From: Sphagnum magellanicum
Lineage: Eukaryota > Streptophyta > Sphagnopsida > Sphagnales > Sphagnaceae
NCBI GenBank assembly: GCA_021904315.1
Contig: CM038923.1
Coordinates: forward strand, 8,314,038 to 8,378,037
Length of the DNA stretch: 64,000 nt
Direction of reading: 5' to 3'
Position 1 is the first letter of the stretch; every line of letters begins with the position of its first letter. Of the stretch, positions 45,347 to 58,400 are shown in pieces. The notes beneath the pieces were generated by a model. It ran no database searches. It was not told where the DNA came from and saw nothing but the letters and a program-made list of their open reading frames with translations. A program made the position numbers and the translations under genes.

Positions 45347-48300
45347 ATGGAGGTGAAGGATTTGGATTCTCCGAAAGTCACAGAGACCCTCCCCCCGCCT
45401 CCGCCATTGGAAGGTTCTTCCGTAGAGCCTGTAAGAGCACCCGGTTATGTAGCGCCAGCTGGTCGATCAGAAGGTGGACAGAGCTCAGGCTCTAGCGCAG
45501 GAGGAGCGTCGGCGGGAGGAGGAGAGGGTCCACGTCGCAGCAGCGCGCAGGGGAAAGGGAGTTCGGGACCACCTGCAGAGAAGAAGAAAGTAGTGCTGCA
45601 GGCGGCCAGAGCAGGTTATGGCCGAGCGGGACGTCCCTCGCAGCTCTTGTGCAATCACTTCGCCGTCAAACTAACCAACGTGACTGATGTATACCATTAC
45701 AATGTAATGTGATTGCGGGAGCTTTTGCAGTCGATCGATAATCTGTTCTCAAACGAGATGCGGTTCTCTATTGCATAATTGCATGTCGAAATTGTGAACT
45801 CTGTCTGTCTGTCTTTCTGTCTGTGACTTTTCCTTGCAACGGCTTCTTGTCCCACAAAGGTTTAGGAAGGTACTCTCTCCATCTCAATGTTGGCTGCTTG
45901 CTTGTTTGCTTGTTTACAGGTGACGATCACTCCTGAAGTGCCGAAGAAGGTGAGCCGTGAGGTCATGAACAAGCTCCGAGCCACTTACGGCGCCGCGGAA
46001 TTCAAAGGGAAGCGAGGGGCTTACGACGGCGAGAAGAGTCTGTTCACCAGCGGGCCGCTGAATTTCAACCAGCAGGAGTATCCTGTCTTTCTTGACGATG
46101 AAAGGGGACCTTCTTTCAAGTGCGTCTCTCCTCATAACTCTCTTGGAAATTAAAGTTTCCTTGAGTCCTTAAGGTTGTTTTGTCCAATATTTGCTGTGAA
46201 GTATGTCAAGATGTGCATCTTCTATGTGAGGACAAGATCTTGTAGGTGTGCAAAACTATCTTCTTTTAGACAGATTTTGATGATCATAATAGGTGTTGTT
46301 GGAGAAGTGTTCCTCTTGCTTTTGTTCTGATCATTCAAGAAGGTTTAAGGGTACTTTGAAATGTGTCTGGAGTGCCTAACGGGTAGTCTTTGTTTTGGGG
46401 TTTTACCCTCGTTCTTTGTGGGGGACTTTCAAATGTGCTATCATGCCTAATAGGTAGTCCATGTTTCGCGGTTTTACCTGTGCTCTGTGTGTGGGGCTTC
46501 GAAATCTGCCATCATATCTAATGGGTAGTCCTCACATTCGGGTTTTACCTCTGGTCTGTGTGATTGAACTGGTGAAGGTCCTGAATTGATTCTGCAAGTA
46601 TGTTTAACTGCAAGGTGTGAATCTCTGCAGTACACTATTCTTTACAATATGCAGCCATTATGGCAGTCAGATGCTCTTCAATGTATTGGCTACTCATAGT
46701 ATTTCATGAGAAGCCTATGGAAAAAGCAGTTCTACCAGGAATACATACATGTGAGCATCAGGATCTTTAAGAAGCTTAATTGAGATCGCTTTTCTTGGCT
46801 GAAGACCTGGAGAACAGGGAAGACGGCCTGGAGACAGCCCACAAGAGGGTAGTCCACATGCTGTTAGTCCTCCACCAGGTATGATGGTGAAATCTTTTGT
46901 TAAAGAGTTGGCATGCTGGAAAGCTCACTGTTGTTGTTCTGTCTTTTAGAAGTTTCCAGGTTTGCAATGCTCAGGTGGATTTCATTATGTGAAAGCATGA
47001 CTCTTGGAAAGGCTTGCTGATGTGCTGTATTGCAAGCTTTTGCTTGATTTCATCCAATTTATTGTTTATTCCCGTGCAGGTAGTCCAGAGGATCAGGGTG
47101 CATTGCAGAAGAAACGCAGAACTACTGGGCGGGCCCGAGATTTTATGGTGCGCATAGATTTTGCAGCAAAGGTGAACATGAGGGCTATTGATGATGTTCT
47201 GAGAGGACTTCCTGGTGCTCAGGTTGACAGAGCACAAGATGCGCTTCGAGTGCTTGACATAGTCCTCCGGGAAAGTGCATCCTCGAAGTAAGGTCCATTT
47301 TTCCTTTGATACAGTCGCTTTGGACTGAATTGGAGCTTGTTTATGTGCCCTCTGGTAACTACTGTGAGCAGAGTATAAGTTTGGGCTGTTAGTGTGCCTG
47401 ATTGGTGTGTTAGCAAGTCTCAAATACTAGAATTACTGGTAGTCTGATGTGTTATATTCTGGTGGTGTCAGGGGTTATCTTCTAGTGAGGGATAACTTCT
47501 TTCACCCATCACTTGGCCAGCTTGGGAACCTTGGAGAAGGAGTGGAAGCGTGGCGGGGCTTTCATTCGAGCATAAGGATGACAAAGGCTGGCCTTACCCT
47601 CAACCTTGGTACATCACTGTAAAGCCAGTATTGGGTTGGCAGTACAATGCAGTGCTTTTTTTGTGCAGTGCAGGTGCTTTGTTGCATTAAAGTCAGTTGT
47701 TTGATGTAAAGAGATGTTATGTAATGTGTGGAGGCAGATACTACAATGACAACTGTGATCAAGCCCATCATGGTAGAGGAGTTTCTCATGGAGAAGCTGA
47801 ACTTGCGGGGTGGTCTTGAAAGGATGGATGAGAGAGGCTGGAACAAGGTATTCCTACCAGTTGCATTTCATAAGATAAACCTGTATGGATATATGTGTTC
47901 TCTCAGTGCATATGCCTGCTTGTCACCCTAAAGCAATTTTAGTCAATTTCTTTTAGTCTTCTTGTGTTGTGCCCTTTTCAGGTGTTTGGACTAACCAGAT
48001 TGTACTGGTCATGTCAAATTGCAGGCCAAAAGTCTGCTGAAGAAGGTGAAGGTGGAGACCATTCACATGAGAGTCTCCCGCACACATACTGTCACAGGCT
48101 TTAGCCCTCGTGCATGCAAAGATCTCACGTGAACATTAAATCCTTTTGCTGTTTCATGTTTACTTTATCTGACAATATAGATAGGTTTATTGTTCCATTT
48201 TTGAAGTTCAGAGATGGTGGTATGCTACTTGACCTGCCTGAATAAGAAAAAGGTGAATAGGTTAGTAACACTGAAGTGTCAAGAATGCAGCTTTTCCAAG

Positions 48301-51300
48301 AAGTCAAGGCAGAATCCTGGGGAAGTTGAAGAGGTTTCAGTTGCAGACTATTACTGGGAGGTTTACAAGCATCGTTTGAAATACCCCAATGCCCCTGCTC
48401 TTGATGTTGGTAGCAAGAAGAAGCCAACTTACATCCCCTTAGAGGCATGGTTCACTTTCCTATGACTGCCTATTAAATTTTAGAATTGTCCTTGTGGTTT
48501 TAATTGCCTGCTATTGCTACATAATGGGGCCTGGAAGTAATCAACAGTTGCATGTGTTACAGCTTTGCAAGATTATAGAGGGGCAACGGTACACCAAGGC
48601 ACTATCTCGCATGCAGCGACAGAAGCAAATTGAAATTGGCAAGCAATCCCCACAGGACCGCAGACATGTTTGTGAAGATGTAATTCTGATTCACCTTTTG
48701 GACTGTGTTGCTACACCCACATAGCTTTTATGTATCTGTTTCTGCAAGTGCCTCACAAGCAATGCCATTTACATGTACTTGACTAATTTGACAGGCTATG
48801 GCGGTGAACAAATATGATTCTGATGAGCTCATTCGGGAATTTGGTCTGAATTTCAATCCCCAGTTGTTGAAAGTCACTGCAAGAATTCTGGATGCCCCAA
48901 CTGTACGTATGCTCTGACCCCACCTATACCCATTAGTTCCTTACCCCTCTAGACTTTGAACACTCTGGTTCTTGTTCTTTGGGTATGTTGGTAGATAGTC
49001 TAGCTTGTAGACCAAAGAGCTTATGGGTTTCCTAATCTTTTTTGGATGTACTGAATTGTATTTCTTCTCTAAAACTGATCTGGTTGTCAATTTGCTACTG
49101 CAGCTAGTGTTTGGAGAGGGAAGAAAAGAGAACCCTAGGGATGGAAAATGGAATTTCAACAATAAGGTTTCATTTCATAACCTTTCCCATAAGAAGCTTG
49201 ATACTTTGAAGTAAGAAGTTTTCTGATTTTAGTACCATCTCTTGGTTGAGAGGTTCTTGTTGTACCTTTTAATTAAGGGTTAGAACTCTTCCTATCTGAC
49301 CTGGTTATGGAATTGTGGTGTGTGTAGCAATTGATGCAGGGGTGTAATATACCCAACTGGGTTGTGGCAGTATTTGATGGCCGTTGCCATGATGGGGGTA
49401 ACATTGCCCAAAGTTTGGTCCAGGCCTGCAACAGACGTGGGATGGTACCTCTTTGTCTACAGACCTGCCAATCAAATCATTGCTTTTTGTTTCTACAGAG
49501 TTCATCTGCATCCAAATAAGGGTGGTATACAGAGGTCTTAACTATTTGCAGCATCTCTGCTTACCTAAGATGCAAGGCTTGTTGATCTGATTTCACAGTT
49601 GTCTTGTTTGTTATTGTGCTGATGCCCATGACAAATGCTGTGTGCAGAGACTGTCAGAGCCAGTAGCTGTTGAGAAGGAGCCACAGAACAATCTGCATTT
49701 TCCAGCTGAAGAGCGTGTGAAACAAATGTTTAAACTTCTGGGCCGTTCCCGCCCTATGTTCATTCTGGCCATACTTCCTGACAAGGATAGTGAAATTTAT
49801 GGTTTGTAACTCTCATCCTATCTCTATCCTGTTGTTCTCTAAAACTCCCAGGCCTCTTTAATTATCAAATTACAGAGTTGCGCATGAGTTAAGAGAAGGT
49901 GAACTGTAGTAGTGAGACAAGAATTTATAACCTGATGTGAGACTCTGTGGAAACAGTTCCTTTCAAGAAGATGTGTGAAGTCGTAGTAGGAGTTGCATCG
50001 CAGTGTATGGTCAAGCCACGACAGTTAAATGACCAGTATCTTGGAAATCTTGCCCTCAAAATCAACCTCAAGGTATTTTGTTCTGTTTTGGCAATTTGAG
50101 ATCAATGGTTGATTTGAAGTGTGCCATTGACTTTTTCATCCCATCTACCATGTTATTTCTAGGGATGTCGTAACAACATGATATGAGATAATGTGTGCAG
50201 CTGGGTGGGTACAACTCTCCTCTTGGTCCTGAGATGACAACGTTTCTGGGGACATCCACAGTGATCTTTGGAATGGATGTTTCCCATGGATCGCCTGGTG
50301 ATGTGGATTCCCCATCAGTTGCGGCTGTAAGTCTTTCCTAGATTTGTGAATTGTTCACAGTTCAGTTATAATCCTATGCATGGTAGCTTTGTGCCACTGG
50401 CTTTTCAACTGAGTCCAATGGCCAACTCCTGTTGTATGGAGTTGGATTACTGTGCCTAGGGCATCCATGTACTTAGTTTGCCTTTGTATCTATTGACTTT
50501 GTTGTGTTACTGAAGGTGGTAGCATCCAAGGATTGGCCAAAAGTTTCAGGACTATACTCTGCTCGGGTAAGGACCCAGCCTTCTAAAATGGAGATGATTG
50601 AGGGGCTTTATGAGGAAGTGGATGGGCAGCGAGGCGGAATGGTCAAGTGAGTCACTACTTTTCCTCTTAATTTTACATTTGAGAAACAGTATCGGTATGG
50701 GTTATGATCCTTATTGATGATGGCCAATTGGACTGCAGAGAGCTTCTGGTTGATTTCTACAAGTCATACACAGGACCAGCAATTCAACGAAAGCCCCAGC
50801 AGATCATTGTCTACAGGTTTGGCCTAATGTTTTGGTTGTGAGAGATGGGCTTTTTGCTTTTAAGTTATTTGGAAATCAACTCTGTGATGGAACCATGGGG
50901 GTTGGGGGGTTCTCTAATCAATGTTTTTGGCAATTATATATTTGTGCAGGGATGGGGTCAGTGAATCACAGTTTGATCAGTGTCTGGACTTGGAGGTGAC
51001 TGCTTTCCTCAAGGTGATTGCAGCAAAGTTGTGTTTTATTTTAATCTTGAGATAGCTTCCAGTGATGAGTGTTTGACTTGTCATATTTGAACTGTCATGT
51101 CAAATTTTCCTTGATGTCCTGTCCTTTGTTGTGAACTTGCTTTGATCCTGCAGGCATGTGAGGCATTGGAGAGTGGCTACCACCCAAAGATCACCTTCAT
51201 AGTTGCTCAAAAGCGACATAATACTCGGTTCTTTCCAGTTCCAAACTCACCATGCATGAAGAATGGCAATGTTCAACCCGGTAAGTTCCAAGGCAAAGCT

Positions 51301-52140
51301 CTTTCCAGAGTACTATACAACAGACCTCCAATGGGAATTGCCAAAATCCTGACTACTAGAATTTCCGCAGGTACGATAATTGATAAGGATGTGTGCCATC
51401 CTACGAATTATGACTTCTTCCTCTGCAGCCATGCTGGCCTCATTGTATGTATCTTAACCATGAAGTACCTTGTTTTTTCATGATGCAATTTACTTTCTTT
51501 ATTGGTTACATGAATTTTTAACATAACCAATTGATACTTAACGTAGGGGACAACTCGACCAACGCATTACCATGTTCTCTATAATGAGAACGAAAGATTC
51601 ACTCCTGATGACCTTCAGCAGCTGACAAACCACTTGTGCTATGCGTAAGCAGCCCCGAGACTCTTTGTTTTTCTTTGTTGATCTTATGTTTTTGAAATAA
51701 GAAGTAATAGCTGATTTGTGTAGCTTATCTGTTTTTATCTGATTTTCCTGCTGATCTGGATATTTTCTGTGGGTTTACCAAGTTATCTGATCCTGGTGGT
51801 GTAAACTTGGAGTTCATGATACAGGTTTGCACGCTGCACAACTGCTGTAGCTGTAGGTAAGTGCATACAACTTCAAAAATGAAAACTCTCCATTAGATAA
51901 TATCTTGATGTCGTACAATTAAAAGAGGATGTTGTACTGAAATTTGGCTTTTGTTTGAATGCAGCGGCACCAGCAGCATATGCACACATTGTTGCTTCAA
52001 GATTCCGGAAGCTTATTGACATGGAGACTGGTTCTGATACAGCTTCACTGAGAAGTTCCCGAAGTGGCGGTGCAGGGAAACCAATGCCTAGCATTCCTGC
52101 TGTCAAAATGAAAGAAAAAGAAAGCATGTTCTTCTGTTGA
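45347..52140 (+). CDS. AGO4: Argonaute protein, AGO4/6/9 clade
   Basis: The protein binds small RNAs and, in this clade, guides RNA-directed DNA methylation in the nucleus. My model has 22 exons: 45347-45703, 45920-46119, 47084-47287, 47472-47608, 47738-47847, 48025-48128, 48291-48444, 48563-48679, 48795-48902, 49104-49166, 49340-49444, 49648-49801, 49957-50072, 50201-50326, 50516-50646, 50739-50816, 50950-51013, 51154-51280, 51371-51444, 51547-51644, 51825-51856, 51965-52140. All phases close, giving 944 aa. The ATG follows an in-frame TAG directly. Residues 1-75 are Pro then Gly/Ser-rich; N, PAZ (~305-440), MID and PIWI follow. Slicer residues appear intact: Asp669 ([10 protein letters not shown]), Glu711, Asp756 ([10 protein letters not shown]) and His852 (RPTHYHVLY). 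[20 protein letters not shown] and the SMFFC-like end mark the AGO4 clade. Intron 7 has a GC donor. The exon 3 acceptor (TAG, 47081-47083) is inferred from phase. Confidence 0.94.
46353..46567. repeat. Three ~72-bp tandem units in Argonaute intron 2
   Basis: Units begin near 46353, 46425 and 46496. Each holds GGGTAGTC or AGGTAGTC, a GGTTTTACC block and a TCTGTGTG-like end. They differ by roughly a quarter of positions. The intron (46120-47083, 964 bp) is the longest in the gene. Confidence 0.75.
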
Positions 52141-55100
52141 ACAAGTGATCTGATGATCTTTTACATTTCCATGAGATGTTCTTCTTGTAAAATTCTTGAA
52201 TTGGGATATTGGAATACAGTTGGAAAATTGATTCCACTGTTTCTTCCAATAGCCTTCAGAGAATCAAGAACACTGTAGATGAGAATTTTTTGACCGGATG
52301 AAATTCTGGAGACTGCTATTCCTCCTGAGCTTTTGACATAGACAGGAGAGAGAACATGAACTGCACTTGTGCATTTTGTACACATTTTTTGAGGCCAATA
52401 TGCTACTCATTGGGAGTGATAGGGCTTTTTTTCACACATCTTGAGACCATACTACTTTTATTGGTTTTAAGGGCCTTTACTGGGCTATTTCTTGGTTCAA
52501 ATAAATCCTGCAAACTGATAAAGCCTGAATGAGTTTGTGGGATGTTACTCAAGTGTTAAGGAGGTGGGGAATGACTACTGCAACAAGCAACAGCCATAGA
52601 AGGTGTGCACCACACCTCTAATTGGGAAGCGAAAACTTGAGGGTTGAAGAGAAAACATGAATTCCGTTCATTTGTTTATGGTGACCTTCATATATCCAAT
52701 CTTCGAGATTTGGTTAGAGGTGCTGGGAACAATCTTCTCTTCAACCTCTTTTAGTGAATTCTTAAGATGGCTTGAGATTGCAAAACATGGCTGGCTAGCT
52801 TACAGATCTTTTTTATGATCTGTGCCATTGAATTGTTGCGCGATAAGCATTACATCATAAGAAACTGGAGCCTTGCATGTACTTTCTCTGAGAAAATGAC
52901 TTCAGGTGCAGCTGAATACTATACTAAGACTCTGCTTTGCAGAATAACGAATAGGAGAGCAGAGCTTCCAAGGATTATGAGCTTTGGCAAGCTGCTGACA
53001 ATGTGCTCCGCTCCTCTGGAAATACTCCGGACTTACAGAAGTATTGTTGGTAATCCTGAAACTGCAGACCAGATAATTTAGCAGTCAGTGATTGAGTTGA
53101 TGTTTCTAAATGCTTTTAAATTACTTAAACCTGTTTTAGACCAGCAACAACAATTGAACTGTACTGCTGGATTTGTTGTGCTGCCAACCCTTTTTACTCT
53201 TTTGGGGCAATTGGTTGGTCTCTGGTATAGAGAAAGCAGGAAGCCCAGGAAGCATACACAGAAAAGATATGTGATGTGATGAAGAAGCTCAAAAATTGTA
53301 CAATAAGTCCAACCAGGAAATGGACATCCTTGCAGTAAGGGAAGGAAATTGGTAAAGTAATGAAATTGGTGCAGTTTAGGAGAGGAGAGGTTAGTGGCCA
53401 TTTTTCAGGTGTGGTTTGTTGAAAAAATCCAAGAGAATGGATTTTTCTTTTCATCTGCAAGTTTCAGTGATCTGCTGCTGTTTTAGTTTCAACTTATATT
53501 GCTTTGCAGCTGCCATTCTGGAGAGTGAATTTAAATAATCAGTGCATGTCTGAGTTCATATCCTCCACAGTGTGCAGAGCAGTTGTAAGAGACGTAGCAC
53601 CCAGCTTCATGGAATATCATTGGTGAGAACTGGAACAGGCTTGATGTTAGCTGTGAGTTCTAGTGATCTTCTGTGTACAAAATAGAGGAGGTATTGGCCT
53701 TGGGTGCTGGGTGTTAATGATCCCATAGATGTAATGAGAATAGCTTCAAGTTCAAACTTAGTTTGGAGCTCAAATTTTTATTTTTTTTTGGTGGAGTTTT
53801 GTGGATGTTGGAAGCAAGCCTTTCAATAATATGCCGATAATCATCTTATAGGATCCTGGTGGGCTACAGAGATGTTGAGTGGATTCAGAACAGATGGGGC
53901 TGAACTCTGGCACTGTACTGTGATTCCTTTGTAGACAATGATTGTGGACATTCATGCAATGATTGCAATGGAGTCTATTGAATGCTGAATTGTTTGGTTT
54001 GATGCAGTAAGGTAGTGTTTTTCTTCATGGGAGGTGAACATACTGTGTCCCAAGTTGCAGTGCCAGTTTGCACAAGGTTTTCTAATAAATTATACACTTT
54101 CACAAGGTTTTATAGGTTAGTAAATCCATCATTTTGTGCTACAATGAAATGATCATAGATAGGGTTACGAGTTGTGATGTGGCACCTTTACCATGACATA
54201 CTACTGAAGTTGTGAGCTCACAATGGTTGCACAATTTGTGATTGTGGTCTCATTGATTGTTAAACAATGGTCTCAATGCTGTTCTAAATGGGGTAATTTT
54301 CATGAACATGACATTTTTAAAGGATCTTTTCAATTGGTTCACTGTTGTTTTACCTATCTAGATGATGATGAGTTTCTACGGCGAACATGGAAGGGTTTAG
54401 GGTTCTGTGTACAATGAACATGAAACTCTTGTGTTTTCTACATTATCATATTTCAATAATGAGATATTTGCTTAGTTTTTGCATTGATCAGTTTGTGAGC
54501 AACATACTGCTGTATGTTAGAAAATCTCTAATATCAAGAATTGTTATCAACATTGAATGACCTGTTTCATGTGATGATTTTTGGCAGCAACCCAGCATCT
54601 TGCCTGCCTTTCTCATTGGCACTAAATATGTGTGCCATCACCTATTCAACATTTGGACATGGATTATCTCTGAATGTAAACATAACTTTTAGATTTGAGT
54701 TTGGATATTTTTGAATCTGCAAGAAATCGTGTTATCAATTGCAAATTGCAAATAGCAATTGAATGCAAGAAGAGAAGAGCTTAAGGAGCATGCATCTCAT
54801 GTAATTTCTTGCAGAAAACTTGAATCTGAATTGACATATCAGAATTTTGCAAAATATATTAGGAGAAAAGTGCTTTACTCTTTTTTCCATTCTTTTGGAT
54901 GCCAAATTGAACGTGTGGCAAGCTCTCATTATCATTGGATTTGCTTACATACTGAAAGTTTCAATATCCTTCATTGAAAAGCTTTTTAAGTTTTTTTCTA
55001 TTTCTAGGGGATCTTTTTTGGCAGAAGTATGCTATGTTTGATAGATAAAGCCAACCAAAAGTACACAGGTATTGACACAATCCTCAGGAACCGCCCTAAA

Positions 55101-55426
55101 CTTTTTGCAGGCTGTCTCAATAGAAATTTTTACTATCATATATGCAATTTTGCAGTACAAACTTTGATATCTGAAACCTTCCAAGATCTTAACAACAATG
55201 CAAATTAATTTCTCACATGTTCGGTCATTCTGAAGAACAAAGGCTCAAGATTCTCTTGGAAGGACCAACCGTTTGCTCAACATAGAGAAATTTCATTTTG
55301 GGGATTTTAGCACTTGGAATCTTCTGAATGTTTTCCTGTAGATGGTGAGTTTAAAAGTGGTCACTTGCTGAATCCATGTGCAGGTGTATCCTTTCAATTA
55401 TCCAATAAGAAGAAGAAAGAAAAGTC
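52141..55426. other. Region between the convergent Argonaute and hydrolase genes
   Basis: A candidate poly(A) signal AATAAA for the Argonaute lies at 52500-52505, 360 bases after its stop. No other gene is recognised on either strand; open frames are short and without motifs. The 3' UTR of the minus-strand hydrolase must also end here. Confidence 0.55.
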
Positions 55427-58400
55427 TCATTGCCCTGGTATTGCCACCATTGCTACTGATTGCTTCCTGTTGGACTTCACAGCATCACACTTCTCCAGAA
55501 AATTAAGCAGTTCTGGGAAAACTTCTTCTTTAGCCTGCTCAACAAAAAGTACACAAATGAGTTTCTCAATTAGAAACTTGCAAATCTGACTAATGACACG
55601 CACTTCAAAAAGAATTTCAGAGAGGGAGTGTCACACAACGTACGGTGCGTCCACAAAGAAGGTCATAGTGGCCATAGTGTCGATTTGCTCCACCAAACAC
55701 TTTGTAAATAGCACCCTTTGGAAATGAGTTAAGAGTATCTGTAAGCATATGAACCATGATATAAGCCAAAATTAATCATTCCAATTTCCCATATAGCAAC
55801 CTCCAACCACAGTAAAAAAATGCACAGATTCTCAAAAATCCCATCACTTGTAAAATTCTAGTTGCTTAGAAATGATGTCCAGATACTGACACTGCTGGTA
55901 CTCAAGCTGTCCCTGCAAGGCATTTTTCTACTCTTGGCATACCTACCTAAAAGCTTGATATTACATGGATGTGTATGCTGTTGGAGAGGGCAGAGAAACA
56001 GTTGGAATCTAGGCAAATTTTGAGAATACAAATGTGGGTAGAAATCAACTGTCTAATGAAAACCATTGCAGATCCCACTACTTGGAGAAACGGCTCCCCT
56101 CCTTCAGACACATGAATCAAAAATCATAGTAAACTGTCTGAGTTGCATGTGGTAAGATCTTAGAGGTTACCAATAACAGCAGGTGGTGGGCAAATCATGT
56201 CACGGTCACCAGCAATTGCAAGCACTGGTACTTGGCATTTCTGAAGCCCTTCTTTGTATAGGACTGAGCCTGTTCGATTCCGCAAGCCTCCTGGCTGAAA
56301 CACAGTGGTCAAATGAAGCAACAGCTTCATGGGAATAGTACCTGCATTACCATCCACCTGCTGACTCAGTTTCCATGAAAAAGACAAGATTGTCACCATC
56401 CAACCAGGTTCATAATATTGTACACAGTTTGGAATAGCATAGACTCAGATATGTCAAGAAGACAAAACAAAAGCAGTAACTGAAATTGTGTTTGCATCAC
56501 CATTTCTGAGAGATGAGAACTTTTTGACACAAGCATGCATCTAGTCTATGGATCTCTAATTGATTTGAAAGAAGATCATCCCAATGGTGGACCACTTACA
56601 GAAGTTACTGAGCACTAGCTTCTGGAAAAGAGCAGGATCCATCATCCCCTGTGCTGAGACATGGTACCCTATCCAGGCCAGTGGATATGGTGGTCGTGTT
56701 GCCAAAGGATGCACAGCATTCATAAGTAGTCCCAAGGGCACTACAGGTATGTTCAGCAACTGAGCTGGATTTGCCTGACATTTTCCAATATTAGAGCAAT
56801 TCTGACAAAGATTGCAAATTTAGGGTTGACAAATGCAAGGTAGAAAGCATTCATGTAGCTCTCCATGTAAATCACACCTGGGTGCAGATAGTGTGCTACA
56901 GAAAAAAATGCCTACAATACATACAAGACCCATCACTGCAATGTGCATCCTACACAGTGGTGATGATGTGTTTTGAGTACAAGAGATAAACTTCCCCCCT
57001 CCACAGAGTACAGGCATCTCATCGTTTAACACCTCTAATTTAGTGACATGTTGACAGAAACCTCAAGGGATTGGAAAGCAATTTTGGAGGTGCAGAGATC
57101 TTTATGTCAAACATACAGCACATTAAGAGAATAAATTTTGCCAAAGGTGTTGCAGCTGCTCACAAAGGGGACAAGCAGCTTGAGGGAGGAATCAGACATG
57201 CCGTACTCTAATGAAGACGCCACTGTCACAGCTCCTGCCAAACCTACTTTTTCTGCTGAAAACCATGCACACCAATGGCTATGCATTAGATAACAAACGT
57301 GTGTTGAACTCTTTAATTCAGACATGACCATATATCTTAGGAATACATTCAAATAGAACAATGAAATCAGGTTCAAAGCATGTTTTGAACACCCATTAGT
57401 ACTGAGATTATTCCTAGTGGTAGGCAAAAAGTGCAAAATGCAGCAGACAGTTGAAAGAGTCCTGCATTATGTACTAAAATTATGCAGCCACGTTGCAAGC
57501 TATACTTTCAGGTTCATTGGTTCTCCAAGCTGTCAGATCTATGAATCTCCTTACTCAGCCAGAATAGATGCTTTCACATCATTGGTGTGATAGAGGACCA
57601 TACTCAAAATCACCACCTTTTGGGGTTGAGTTGCTTGCTTGACCCTGGCTTGAACTCTTGCAGTTCTGAGCTTTATGTATTTTGTGCATCAGTAACTCAT
57701 TCACATCTTATAGATGCTTGGTACAGTCACAATGCTCTAACATTCTCTCTTACAACAGGAACAGTTCCTAGCAAATAGTCACTTAAGTTGCAACAGAAAC
57801 ATAATGAATCTCAGACTAGAAGAACATGGAAACTCCTTGCTATCGTAGAAGGAGAAAGTTTTTCACTGACACTCCTCCAATATGGTAGAGCTGAGATCTA
57901 GATACACCTACCATGAGTAGCAAGCATGGCATACAGAATGATGCCTCCCATTGAATGACCTACACCCAGGACTTTGCCATCTATGCTTTCAGTGTGAGTC
58001 CTCATATACTCCATCTGCAAATCCCATACCAGCTCAAAACTGAAAAAAGTAACTTTTAACACCAACCAGATCTGACATGACTCAGTACATCTTCCCTAAG
58101 CTGTAGGTACTCCCTCCCTCTGGGGGCAAGCTCTATAAATTTTGTGGTGCTGTTAACTTGGGAGGTCTCCAAACTGAATAAATGCAGTATCTACAGGCCC
58201 CCAGTAGATTGACCTCAACCTATATAACCCTGCGATACCAACACTCCAAATGGAAGCATTTGTGTCATTCATTTGACATTGCACTTGTATTCACCAAAAT
58301 TCTGAGAGGTGCACCTCTACCATATTATGCTATCAGTTAGCTCATGGTTGTAAAGCTTATAGGCCTGCAACAGAATTTGAATATCTTGAGTCCAGAATTA

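Noticed and set aside
47077..47083. Argonaute exon 3 starting right after the CAG at 47077-47079.
   Set aside because: Joined to exon 2 (phase 2), it leads at once to a TAG stop. The AG four bases later restores the frame.
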